From: Cinclus cinclus
Lineage: Eukaryota > Chordata > Aves > Passeriformes > Cinclidae
Direction of reading: 5' to 3'
Assembly (NCBI RefSeq): GCF_963662255.1
Contig: NC_085049.1
Location: forward strand, 50,662,837 to 50,726,836
DNA: 64,000 nt
Shown here piece by piece: positions 1 to 11,950 of the stretch; position 1 is the first letter of the stretch, and every line of letters starts with the position of its first letter. The position numbers were made by a program, and so were the translations under genes. Below the pieces are notes generated by a model. That model saw nothing but the letters and a program-made list of their open reading frames with translations, did no database searches and was not told the DNA's origin.

Positions 1-1225
1 TTACTGCCTCACTCAGGCAATGTGAAGCTGTGTTATTTAAGAGCACCAAGACAGAAGCTGCTTTAAAGTATCAGTGCTGGAGCAAAGAAAGGCTGAACAC
101 AATTATTGAGTTGTTGTTTTACTGTGCAAGGCCACATTATCAAATTAGAACAAGGATGCTTTGCAAAAGTATTTTTTTTCTTGTATGTTAGGGAAAATAA
201 AATTTATTGGAAGATATATTCCTTCCAAATGCTGGGAGATCTTCTGTTGTTAAGGCAACTGGAGCAATCAAGTGCACATTTGTAATTATTTCAGTGCTGT
301 ACTGAATTAATGGTAAGGCCTGATAAGAAGATGATCTGTCATTTCTGTGTATAACCTCTTCTCCCCCCATTCTGCAAAAACCATTAGATTTTAGTTGCTT
401 TCAGTATAGCTTCTCTTATGATGGGCTTCAAATGCACTTCACAGTCCACTGAGCAATGTTTGAAAATTGATTTAAAACTGTAATTATTGTACCAGGAACA
501 TAATCATGATTGATAGGATGAAGCCAAGTAATCAAGGGAAGAGGAGGATTCTCAGAGTGAAACTTACTTCTGCTCTAGCAAAATGTAATTGAAACAAAAA
601 GCTGTATTTTCTGAAAGTTAGAGGAGTTCTTTTACTGCTGTTTTTAACACAGAAAAAGGGAGAAATCACAAATACAACCATCAAACCTCATAAATACCAG
701 GCCTCTTAAAATTATGTGGATTTCTGCAACCTGAAGTTAATATAAAAAAAGAGCAGGTTCTAGTTGGTATAAACCGAAGAATCTAGTTCTAAATATGCTA
801 TCTCATGAGAATGAGGATAAAATATATTCTTAATCCCTGTTACATATTTCTCTTGTAAAGTCCAGTTGTAATAACTGCTGTATGTTAATAATTAGTTTTG
901 TTTTATCACAGACGTCAAGAAGAACCTTTTCCTCTGAAATGCTTTTATGTTGTTAACTTTCAGTGAAAAAATGTGTTCCTCACTTTATTTACCAAAAAAA
1001 TTTAAAAAAATAACTTCACTAATGATGTCTTTTTCTTTCCTAATTTCATTTTTTCCCCAGTAATTGGGTTCTTACATTTAGTTCTTTTCTACCTTCATTG
1101 TCACAGCTGTGATTTTTTGCACAATCACTTGATTTTTCTAAAAGCATCATTCTCTTCCTGATTTTTCTAATGGCATCACCTCCCACGTCTTGAATAGGTT
1201 CAGATTTTTTCCTTTTCTGCCACAG

Positions 1226-1262
1226 TGCTGGTCATTCAGCTGGCAGATGCCAGTTTTACAGG
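1226..1262 (+). other. Candidate 37-nt microexon (plus strand)
   Basis: A long pyrimidine tract ending in TTTTCTGCCACAG is followed 37 nt later by the donor-like ACAGG|GTAAGGC. All three frames through the interval are open, so the reading frame gives no support for coding. Exons of this length exist in vertebrate neuronal genes, but a pyrimidine tract and a GTAAG this close together also arise by chance. No flanking exon on the same strand could be tied to it. This is a splice-signal observation and not a gene call. Confidence 0.15.
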
Positions 1263-2011
1263 GTAAGGCAAAACAAATAATTTTTGAAAATTGAAAAATT
1301 CAGCTGAAGAAAGAGTAAACGTATTTTAAAAATTCATGAATGATGTGGCTTATTAGGGGGAGGGGTTGTCTTTTGAATCTAAAAAGCAGTACTTTAACCT
1401 TACCTAATCTTCAGTTGTAATATTGATTATGAAGTGATGAACTCTGCCTTTTCAAAGAACTCTTGGAAGGGTTAATTGCTGTTGTGCATGTAGATTACCT
1501 GTCAGCTTCACAGGTGCTTGCTCAGCTTCAACTTGACTCTGACTGTGCTGTTGCTTTTCCTCCCCTCTGTTCAGGTCTGTGCAATGGCAGGAGTGGGCTT
1601 TCAGGGAGCTTAAAGCATCAGGGCTCAACATTCTTGTGGAGTTATAGATTCAACATATATACCTGAAATGTGAGAGCTTCCCACTCTAAATCTCAAACCA
1701 TTAGTGATAACAGTACTTTTCAGTACAGACTTGCTTGCTAGACTTAGAAAGGTTGTTCTGGTGCTTGATGTTCATAGAAGATCTTGTCATTCAGAACCAA
1801 TTTACGGAGAAATCAATTACTGTATTTTTTTTTTAGCTTTTCCTTTAAAAAAAATACTAAACACAAAACCAACAAACCCTCACAAAATTTACACTTGATT
1901 GAGGGGTCCAAATTTGCCTTTAAACTGTTGTGGGTAGTACAGGATGTTTTCCAGCTGGGGTTCAGTCACTGTCAGCAGTCACTGAACTGGGGTGCAAGCA
2001 TGGGCTAATTT

Positions 2012-2047
2012 AATTTAATTAACAATTTAATTAACAAAATTAATTAA
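2012..2047. repeat. AT-rich 12-mer tandem repeat
   Basis: The 12-mer AATTTAATTAAC occurs twice in perfect tandem at 2012-2023 and 2024-2035, followed by a degenerate third unit at 2036-2047. The units contain TTAATTAA-type palindromes. The array is too short to call a satellite and is best read as local replication slippage. Confidence 0.8.
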
Positions 2048-4567
2048 GGAACACTACAAGAAGCTGAATTTAAGGCTAGTCATCTCACATTTGTTGCATC
2101 TAAACTTTTTTTTTTTCAGGGATATTTACTGTATGTCAGCTGATCTACAGTAACTTGTGTAATATTATCCATGCTGAGAGCAAAAATTGACTTTTTGGTG
2201 AAGTACAAGTTAACATGACTGGAAGTGATATGGCTGGATCCTAGGCTGACCTAGAATTATATTTGAGAGTGTTAACAAAGCAAATTGACAAGTTCATTTT
2301 GCCGAAGCTGCTTCTATAATTGTAGCAGTTGATGTCTTTCATGTTCACAGCACATGAATGAGGGCAATTATTCCATCTGAGAGGCCAGAATGATTGGATC
2401 TATTGATAGTCCCTCGCTTAATGTAATCTATCACAGTACTCACTCCGGAATGGCTTATCTCTAATCCTTTAAGAAACATAATGCTCAGAAGCAAAACAAT
2501 GAAAGTATTTTTTGCACAAAAAAGAGGACTAGGAAAACCAAATTGTGATATGATCACCTCTGTGTTAGGTGAACTAAATGAAATCCATTGAGATCAAATA
2601 GGGTGAGCAGTGGTCTGTCTGGGAAAGCCACGAGCATAGCAGAACACTGACTGAAATACACAGATCGCTTGAAGCTGGTTAAAGAAAAGCTAGTGGGTCA
2701 TAATGAAATCCATCAATACTAGGAGGACTAGGACACATCAAGGACAGAGGATGTCATGTGAGAATGTCTTAAACAACAAAAATGGCCTTTGTATTGCATC
2801 TGTTTATCAGTCCAGTGCTGTAATAAGGATTAGATGTGTAAACCTTTTGAAAGCCAGCTGTCCTTCACACGGTTAATGAATCCCACACTCATATTCTGTA
2901 GCAATGCCCACATATTTCACTTCCATATCTAGAAAAATCATAGGGTCCCACCACAGGCAAAGGCACAAAATTGAACCCAAAGATCCCAGCTTTTTCTTGC
3001 TATTTATCATTTATTCCTCATAACAGGTAATAATTATGAAGAGCAATAATGATTTTTTTATTACTGGATGCTTAAAAAGGAAAGCACACTAAAGAATGAG
3101 TGTTATTAAACAAGACCTGGATTTATATCCAAGTAAGCTCTTAAGAAAAAAAAAAAAACAAAAAACAAAACCACAAATTTAACAGCATCTTTTATTCACT
3201 AAAGACGAATCGGTGATGAAAAACACATGCCAAACAATTTAAATAGCTACACACTCTATGTTTGATTCTGTACATGCTAATCCTTTTTTCATAATGCCTG
3301 TGAAGAGGCAAAAAAGGAAATTGCTAGTTTTAATTACCTTTATAGTGTGGGTTAGAGACAGTAATATTACTAGTCACTGCATCTTGGAGCACTTTTAGGT
3401 TTCAAAAGAGGTTTCCACTTTTTCATACATTCAAAATCAGGGTAGTTCTGACTGAAGTTGGCCATTCAAAGAGCTGGAGTGCTCACTAATTATCTTTGGT
3501 ACTAGATGAATGTATTCTGGAGCTTTTAAAAAAAAGTGAGTCTGACAAAATTAATCATAAGGGAAAGTGTTTGTTTTATGGTGAGAGCAGGTCTGATTTC
3601 ACCACAGGTCTACTCCTCTTGTGGGAATTAAAGACAACCTGATTTCACACAACTACACATAATTCAGAAGATACTTGGTTCAATTATGTTTTAAAATTTT
3701 TATGTGCTTAGGACTTTCCAAATAATCAATTAAGTTTAAGGGTAATATATGAATGTTAATTCTGAGCAGAGGATGAATTTTTTTTGTATTTACATGGTTG
3801 TATCTCAGTGATGACTCTAGCACTGATGTTTAACAGCCTCAACTTCTGTCTCCAGTTTGGAGGACACCAAGCAGTTAATTTTGAATATCAAAAGAGAGCT
3901 GAGATGAGACACTGCTGTTCCCATAACAAAATGTGCAACACCTCAGTGTTTTTGAATACGGACATGACTTGTTTTCTAAGGAGTTAAATAATCTATGTTT
4001 CCCAATTCCAGGTGTCTGATGTTGTCTAGTTGGGTATTGGCACGTATGAGATACTGATGCTTCATTTTTTAATGTTTCATTTAGCCTTCAACATTACTGA
4101 GAAATTTTGTCATGCTTTCTGTTTAGTATACTTTCAAACTGTTCTTACTTCCTTGATAGATTTTTTTTCCAAGTGCTCTTGACTTTGACAGAATTATTCA
4201 GTTGGTTGAGAGGCAATCCATTTCTAAGATGTTATGTTTTGAAAATATTCTCAATTTAAAATTGCTCAATAAATATGTTTATTTCATAAGTTTATACTCT
4301 ATTACTTTAAAATACCAAGATTACTAATTATGCTGTTCCTTTTCATTATATTTACTTAATTTCAAACATTTAATAAAACAATTTACTTCTACTTCAGAAG
4401 CCTCTAACAGAAAAGTCTAAACCATTATTTTGACAGAATAGATTTTATTCTTCCTTTGTGATTAACCTGTTTTTGAGCTTCCACATTTAAAAGTTTGATT
4501 ATATCTTCCATTGTTGCTGCCTTGATTTTAAAGTGATGAAGAAATTGCATTTCCCTAGAACAAGTGA

Positions 4568-4575
4568 ACTTACCT
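4568..4575 (-). promoter_or_regulatory. Possible recursive (zero-exon) splice site, minus strand
   Basis: Read on the minus strand, an acceptor ending in CTTTGTTTAG is directly followed by the donor GTAAGT, with the junction between 4574 and 4573. The AG|GTAAGT arrangement is the signature of recursive splice sites, which allow very long introns to be removed in steps in fly and vertebrate neural genes. A run of about 25 pyrimidines lies further upstream, but the 20 nt next to the AG are only moderately pyrimidine-rich, which weakens the call. The host transcript is unknown. A chance match is possible. Confidence 0.25.
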
Positions 4576-5021
4576 AAACAAAGATTATCAAATGATGACA
4601 GGAATATAAAGCAAGGAAAAGAGGGAGGAGGAAAAAAATACCTGATGAACAAGCGTTTGAAAGAAACCAGAAAAGCCTTCCGTGAATTGAAGTTAACAAA
4701 ATGTTCTACCCAAAGTCAGGTAGAAAAACCCCTTTGACGACTGGCATGCATGCAGTTTAGCTCTCTTGTCTCAGTAGTAGCTTTGCATAAGCAAACACAT
4801 TTGCTTCTTGAAGTGGTTGTTTCCTTGCACACACATGGATTGTGGTGCTGTGATCGGTATGATGAAGAATGGTTTTCTAAACAGAAGTAGTGGCTAAGAA
4901 AGACCAGCATCAAGTAGAAGACTTTGGAAAGATTTGGCTGGAAATACAAGGATATGGATGAAGTTTGACTTCTCTTTTAGCAAGATGAGGCTTACATGAT
5001 GTCTGTCTATCCTGTTCTTAC

Positions 5022-5094
5022 CATCTTTCTTGGCCAAATTCTATCAAGAGTGACATAAATGTAATTGTACTGTTAGTAGCCAGAAAATATCCAG
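5022..5094 (-). other. Candidate 73-nt exon (minus strand)
   Basis: On the minus strand the tract CCTTTTTTCATTTATCCAG forms a good acceptor before 5094. The donor AGATG|GTAAGAA follows 5022. Of the three frames, only the one that starts after two carried-over bases is open. It reads 23 residues starting GYFLATNSTITF and ending FGQER, with TG left over. I do not recognise this peptide. The exon lies about 450 bases upstream, in transcript direction, of the possible recursive site at 4574. It could be a coding exon, a non-coding RNA exon or a pseudo-exon. The splice signals are seen in the sequence and transcription is not. Confidence 0.25.
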
Positions 5095-8000
5095 CTGGAT
5101 AAATGAAAAAAGGATTCTGCTATTGTTCTTTATCCCATCCTCCCCCTCCCTCAATCCTTTTGGGAGAGAAATGTTGAAAGTAAATCCAGACTGGAGGGTG
5201 AGAACTTCAGTGTTGGAAAACAAGAGGTTGCACCTTTTTGGACATAAGGGGATCTGTCCATTAGGCACAACCCAAAGGAAACCAGGTCTCATTAGTTCTG
5301 CACTTCACAGGTCTGTTTTTCTAATGTATAAGGGTTCAGTTGTGCTAGCAGGTTTTTCTTCTGAGACTTGAAATCTGGATGTTTTGGGGTGTACAATGCA
5401 AGGTATTTTGGACCCGATTTCCAGCAGTGAAGGAAAATTTCATGTAGTGTAATTGTTGTGTATTTGATATTTTTAAAACTTCCATTCCTTGTATGATAAG
5501 CTGAGAAATACTGGCAGTCTCCTCATGCACTGTGTATTCTATAGGCTCCAATGTCACATTAGGAGCTTTGATATAAGAGAAGGTTTAAAACGCCGCTCAC
5601 TATTTTATTAATACTGGTGTATTCCTTAATACCTTTCCCTGAGGCTATCAGAATATTTAAATGTCCCATCACTCCTGCAACATACAGAGGGTCATAAAGT
5701 GATAGTTTTCCCATGGCAGAAATGCCTTTGAAGCAAAACAAAGCAATATTTAACACTTCAGATCAACTGAAGCTCAAAGGCGTTTGCCTTTGTCAATGAG
5801 AAGCAGTACTAAACTAAACAGTACTGTTGCATCTGCCAGGGGAATGTAGACCAGCAAGATGCAATTATGTGTCTAGAAATTTTGAAAGATAATGAGATTA
5901 GTCCCCTATTCTTGTACCAAAAATCCACAAAGTTTTTAGAAACCACAGCTGAGAAGACACTCTGTCTTAATTCTTCTTGGAAAGAGAGAATCCCTGTGAA
6001 GTTTACTGCTTTATAGTGTTATGTTCAAGGTTCTGTGCAGTAGTTGCTTGCTCAGTTACCCACTTCCTACTGCAATATGGGATTCCTGGAGATCAAGGGA
6101 GGTCATGAGATCAGTGCAAAATACTACAACAAAGATCTTCCAGTAAACTAAACCATATTTTGAAACTGACATCAAGGAACAAACCATCAAAAGCAGTGAA
6201 CTAGAAACTGGCCACCCAGAAATAGAGTATCTTGACATTGTATCTTTCATCTTACTGTATCCAAAGTTATTTAGAATCATAACAAATGGGGATCTCCTTA
6301 TTTTATGCAGCTGCTTGGGAGGTGCAAAATTATAGGCTCGATGGGAGCATGGACCATTGGAATTTAATATTATGTTTATTACAAATAGCTTTAAGCATTG
6401 GCAATATTACTGTGTTATCTGTGACTTTTTTATTATTTTTTATGACTTTGTTTACAATAGTATCTGAATATGTTCTGGAAGTTCATAAACTGACCTGAAA
6501 AACTGACCTGTAGCTCATTTTCATTTTCTTCCCAGGAGACAAGAAAGTACAAATGTATGTGAATGACTTAAATTTATAATTAAAATCTGCTTTGTAGTTA
6601 TTGTTCTAATAGTTGTTGGGGGTTTTTTGTTGTTTTTTTTTTTTTTTTTAAATACTATTAATTTAGCTATCTTATTCTGTGCTTATGCTGGGCATATTTG
6701 TCACAGAAAGATGTAAAATAGCATCTTAGAGTGGAAGCTAGTGAGGGCTTTGGACCTTAACTGTATGAGAATCTATTAAAGAATTTCAGACCAGGCTGTG
6801 TAAAAATGTTTTGTAACTAATGATTGGGCGAGATTTATCCTTGCTCTGAAGTGCTGTTGTGCCAGAAAAGCAAAACTGCATACCATGATTTTTGTCAAGG
6901 GATTTGCGTAAACATTTTACATGCTAGACATAGATATCTGAAAATTTACAAATATTGGCTATTCTGACCTGAAACTTGACTCTTTCCACTGAAGAAAGCC
7001 AAGGATAACTTTTGCTAGTCTCTATGGTTCTTAGATGAAGAAGCATGTTTAGTATTAGTAAACACTTCCATAAGGGATGGTGATTCCACAACAGGACAAA
7101 GGAACATTTGTTGCTGTTCAGACATGGTGTGATACCAGCATGTGGTGATGAGCCTTCTTGATACAATAAAGATCACTGACATTTTCTGCAATTTGGGAAC
7201 TGGAAAAAACGCATTGTTTTTATTAGGAAGCCTGTCTCATTATTGGGCTGATTTATGTTTCACTCAGTTCTGACTACTACTTCCAGATCAAACCTGAGCT
7301 GTGACGATCTGTGCATACAATGAGTTAAAAAGTGTAGTTAAATCCATTTGTAAGTGAAATTCAGCAAGATTGCAGGTTCTTTAGTAAAGCTAATATTGAG
7401 CCTTTATCAGTCATTGGTAATTTCTTGCTTGCATGTGCTATGTAATCTAATGAGCATTCAGTTTATGGTCTGATTACTTAGCAGAATCTTTTCCACAAGA
7501 AAAGAGATGGAAGCCCTGCTGACCACCAGCACTTAGCTTTTGGGGCCTTAGGAGAGCACACATAAATACTTTTAATGGCTTTAGTGTGTTTTCTTTGGGG
7601 AGCATCAAAACCAGCCTAAGCAGGATGAGCCAGAGAAAGCAGCTGAGGCTTTGTCTGCACAGACGGGTGCAGACAGTCACGCGTTTGATCTGCTTGCACA
7701 CTGAGCTGTCTGAATGGAAGCCAGCTCTGGCCTGGAAGCCATAAAGACATGTTAATGCATTGCCATGCTGGAGCTCATAAGCCTTACCAGTGCTAAGGCT
7801 ACTTTTGTTTCAATAGCCTCTCTATAACTGTTTTTATAATGAAGTTGCTCCCATGGTTTGTTCCAACTACTACATAAAATACTTTATGTTAACAGGACCA
7901 CAAATCACATTTTCAAAGACAGAAAGCATGAAATGTTTTAAATGCTGCAAACTTATTAGTTGTTATTGTTTGAAAATTTTAATTAGTTTCTGGCTCTACT

Positions 8001-8778
8001 TGTGAAAAAAACCATAAAATTTAATACAAGACCCAGGTCTGACAGGAGTGTACAAAAGCGAGATAAACCTGGCAACCATGACAGTTGTTCTAGTAAACAG
8101 CTAGTGGTCACAGATAGTTTTCTGTTTCAAGTATCCAGGGGTACTTCTGGTTTGAAGTATGTATGACATTACTTCAGCCTCTAATTTAGTGTTCTGGATT
8201 AATAACAGGCATAACTTGGAGCAGCTGCCCATTGTCCAAAAATTCTGTACTCTGCCACAGTGATTCCTCAGTGTGAACCTGTGTCAAAAGCAGGGATGGC
8301 AGAGAAGGAAGACATTGGGCATAAACTCTTGAGGTATCTTTATAAGGAGGCAATGCTAAGTTTAAAAAAAAATCACATAAAAAGGCAGAGAGGATGACAG
8401 AGTGAGTGTGATAAAAAACAGCGAGGAAAAAGGATGTGAGCTAAAATAATAAAATGATATTGTCATAACACCCACAGGCCTCCCTTCTGGAAAGAACAGG
8501 GAGTAATTGTCAGGAGCTAAACTCAGTGCGCTGCAAATTCAGTCTCAAACTATCATTAATAATCTTGAGAAATGAGTCTGGAGGATAGAACTGAAACTGG
8601 CAGTATTTCAGAGGCAGAGTTGTCGTCAGCTGTCATCCCTTTGAGAGACATACCCTGTTAGGCCTGTTCATGTTGCACTCCTATCAGAGTGACATATAAC
8701 ATTACATGTTAAACAAGTGGCAGACAAGACAGTGTGGAGGCAAATTGTTCAGCAGATGGCACAGGCTACTTTACTTAC
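5095..8778. other. Unique non-coding stretch
   Basis: No gene is recognised. From 5044 to 5371 both strands are open for about 82 codons in overlapping frames, which is common by chance at this length. A plus-strand acceptor TTTTCTTCCCAG ends at 6535 but has no convincing donor downstream. A long T run lies at 6632-6650. No nameable interspersed repeat was seen. Confidence 0.6.
6632..6650. repeat. Poly(T) run
   Basis: A near-pure T homopolymer of about 19 bases follows TTTTTTGTTG. It has no target-site duplication or adjoining element that would make it a retrotransposed tail, so it is best treated as simple sequence. Confidence 0.8.
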
Positions 8779-8784
8779 CATCTG
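8779..8784 (-). promoter_or_regulatory. Acceptor and donor 3 nt apart, minus strand
   Basis: On the minus strand, TTTATTTTCTGACTTCAG is followed by ATG and then GTAAGTAAAG. Both sites are close to consensus and only three bases separate them. This is similar to a recursive splice site but with a 3-nt insert, so it would be either a 3-nt microexon or, more likely, two sites that compete or a chance match. It is on the same strand as the site at 4574. Confidence 0.15.
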
Positions 8785-11520
8785 AAGTCAGAAAATAAAG
8801 CAAGTGCTGTTTTTTGCATTCACTCTCTCATTCTTCTCAAATTCTTTTCAAATTCTTTTCAAATGGTAGTCTGGGTACTGCTCAGCAACTTCCTTTGTTG
8901 TGGCTGTTGAGACAAGAGGAACTTCACAGTATGATTATGCTAGGAGATATGTCAAGTAGAGCATTAATCATGTGCGTATAAATGTACATACACTTTGAGC
9001 TGAAATTGCAGCAGAGTTTCTGAGCCTCACTGAATGAATGCTCTGAGAGTATTACATCTCCAGATATATGCTTTGAGCTGTGAATCTCCTGTGGCTCATT
9101 GTGTCTCCTTTTTTTTTTTCAAAGCTTTGCAGTTTCTAGACACACTAGACTTATACTATCCTCCTATGTTCTTAATCCTTGAGGAGAAACGTTTTCCTTG
9201 GGAGCAGGAAAACTAATAGTTAAGCAGCATGATAACTTTTTTCTTTTAGAGTTCAATTTCCATCCTTTTGGAGTAAATGATGATGTTCTCATTGACTTTG
9301 GTAGTGTTGGACTCTGGTCTTTCCATGAACTGGCCTCTTAGGAGAAAAGAGTGTCATCAGCCATCAGTTTGGACAATCTGAATTGAGTAACAATTTCATA
9401 TTGACCACCTTTGAGATACTCCTGGTTCAGTTTCCTGATTTGTCTAGCTCAAGGAAAGGGCAGTAAAAGGCATAGTAATAGCCATTGTTATGCAAAGTGA
9501 CAGAAGGGGAAATGCCATAATTTCACACCTTAGCAAGAGTTTACTCTTCACATGCACACAAGAGACAACCTCTCCCCTCAGGAGTTTGCATGCAGACTAA
9601 TTAGAAGAGACAGAAGTGGTCAGAAGCCTCTTTGTCATTCAGAAGAAATCCCAGTCAATGGTTTAAGAAGACATACAAAGGAAAAGTCAAACCAGTAGCA
9701 AATTCTAGTCCTGTAAAGTAGGAGAAAAAAGGAAAATCTCACTTTCATAGGTAGAGTTCATTGTTTTTAATTATATAAATACCAAAATCACTATTAAACA
9801 AACACAGGAAATTTTTGAAGTTCTATACTAAGTGTTTTAGTGAAGGACCATGTAATACTGAATTTTAAATTATTTCTTGCTACACATAAAAAATGTAACT
9901 GTTGAGAGATAAGCATAAGGTCTTCTTTTACATCCAACACACAGGAGTTCAAGAATGTGCTAAGTATAACATTAAAATCATAGGTTGATTTCAGTGGTGA
10001 TATAACGCTACTAATGCACAAAAATCTGTAATACTATCATGTGTTTTAGTTGTTCTCAGCAGTCCACAAACTCTTCAGGTGTTTTATGTGTAGAAATTCA
10101 ATATGAAACATCTTGATTTCTTTGTTTTATTCCCTGGTGATAATCATCAGAAACGTAACAAAAAGAAGACTTATTTAACTGATTTTTCCTGTGTCACATG
10201 TTGCTCTCATCTTAACAAAAGATTTAACAAAGATATTTATTTTAAAGTCAAGGGATCCCCTGAAGATGGGAGCTTTCAAGGTGTATTGTAAATCTATAGC
10301 AATGTAAACAAAATTTCCATTTCCTTTTACCAGCAAGAAAATTCATGTACCATTTTGACAAATCTGTTTTAATGAAAAGTTGTAATATAAATACTTTCTA
10401 CCTATGACTGCTGATAGAGCAATAATTTCTATGTATCCTCTTTAACAGTCTTGACCTTGGTTTGATGTAACTCAGTACATTCCAGCTCATTATAAAACTT
10501 TATCGGTCCCTGCAACATATCTGTTAATAATCAACTGCAGTTTCAATGTAAGTATGTTTCTGGATAACATGAAATATATGAGAAGAAAGACAAATGGCAG
10601 TTGTAATTATTTTATAGTTTACAGGAAACAGCCTGAAATTGTTATAGCTATTTTTACATGGGAAAATTTTGGAGAAGGATATTCACAGAGGGTGATATAA
10701 AATTCCCTACATTCTTGCAACAATTTAATTTGCAAAGATAGACCTGACGTAGCTCTTCTAAAGGGCCCTCCACCTTTTTGAATTGAATATACAGGGAGAG
10801 ATTGGCCTTGGTAGGATAGTGTTGGCCTTATGAACAATCCTCATAGAGATTAATAGGGATGAAAGAGAAATAAATCACTAATATATGTGTACGCCTCTTC
10901 AGAAAAGGTTTCAAATAAATCCTGTTTTCCAAACTATTACAAAACCTTTACATCCAGTGAGTCCAATTCTGTGGCAGACTTTCAGTTTCCCAAAATGAGG
11001 TAATACAGAATGTAAAAGGAATTATATTGATCTCCAGGGGTTTAAAGTCATTCTGTGTGGTTTTCCATTAATTAAGTAGGTCAATTAAAATAATAATGTG
11101 AAGTAAAATTTCACTTCAGCTCCAATTTCCTTAACATGTTTTGTCCTTCCCGAAATCTACCACTACTTTTTGACTGATTGACAGTAGCTATTCAGATATT
11201 ATGATACTGAATACAGAGACTAATGAGCCCATGTAGCAGACCTTTGAAACTGCGAGATCAAAATACAACTGTTCTCAGAAACCAACCAAAGAGTTTAACA
11301 CAAGAAAAATCCCACATGGCTAGTGTGGAGCTACTGCTTGTGTGAAAACCCTTGATGAATGACAGAAACAGCTTGAAAAGGTGCCCAATCCATTGGAAAT
11401 ATGAAAATACGCCCACAAATAAAACTAAGTTCAAATGCTCAGACAGATGATGGTGAAGGCAAATAATGTTAATACCTGCTTTCAGAAAACAGATCAAGGA
11501 AAGTAATCAAAAGGAAAGAT
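8785..11520. other. Unique non-coding stretch
   Basis: No gene is recognised. An 11-base unit CAAATTCTTTT recurs in tandem about two and a half times near 8837-8864. A plus-strand acceptor with a long pyrimidine tract (TTTTTTCTTTTAG) ends at about 9249 but lacks a donor. Open frames are short and unremarkable. Confidence 0.55.
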
Positions 11521-11529
11521 TAATTGTTT

Positions 11530-11950
11530 TATCCCCAGATTATCTGGAATCAGTTGTTGATAGAATCACAAAGGGTGTTTAAAAGCTCTGGTTTAATTAA
11601 GAGATAATCCAGAATTATCACGTTTAATTATTTTTTAAAGGTCGTTGTGTCTTCTGTTTTTTTTAGCAATCTAAACAGAGTGGTCTGTTAGAAGAGAAGA
11701 GAAAGAACATATTACTTTAGGAACAACACTGAGCAATGAATGCTGATGTATGTGAGCAGCTGATGTTCTTCATTAGAGTGTTTACGAATGAACTTGTCAC
11801 ATTCTTGAACAAACAAAAGTACGAGTAATTAAATTGGGTGATTCTGGATTATTTCATGTAATCCAGCGTTTAAGAATGGTCATTATTTCAGAATCAGGCT
11901 GATCTTCAATAATCTCTAGACTAGGTAATTAGTCATTTTACCTCACATGT
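11530..11950. promoter_or_regulatory. Candidate non-coding regulatory element with homeodomain motifs
   Basis: The segment has three TAATCC/GGATTA motifs, at 11605-11610, 11846-11851 and 11859-11864, together with several AATTA and TAATTA cores. TAATCC is the known preferred site of K50 homeodomain proteins such as OTX, PITX and GSC, and TAATTA is the common site of Q50 proteins. Two arms, 11604-11630 and 11826-11852, form an imperfect inverted repeat of about 27 bases. No frame is coding. This composition is common in conserved vertebrate enhancers, but conservation cannot be judged from one sequence. Confidence 0.3.

Larger units (their letters stand above)
1..4567. other. Unique AT-rich non-coding stretch
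   Basis: No coding gene is recognisable here. Open frames are short (about 60-80 codons), overlap on both strands and have no recognisable domain. A 60-codon frame on the minus strand at 188-370 follows an acceptor-like TTTTTGCAG but has no matching donor. A plus-strand acceptor/donor pair encloses 1226-1262 and is listed separately. An A-rich run with interspersed C lies near 3150-3170. I see no interspersed repeat that I can name. The stretch fits intergenic or deep intronic vertebrate DNA. Confidence 0.6.
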
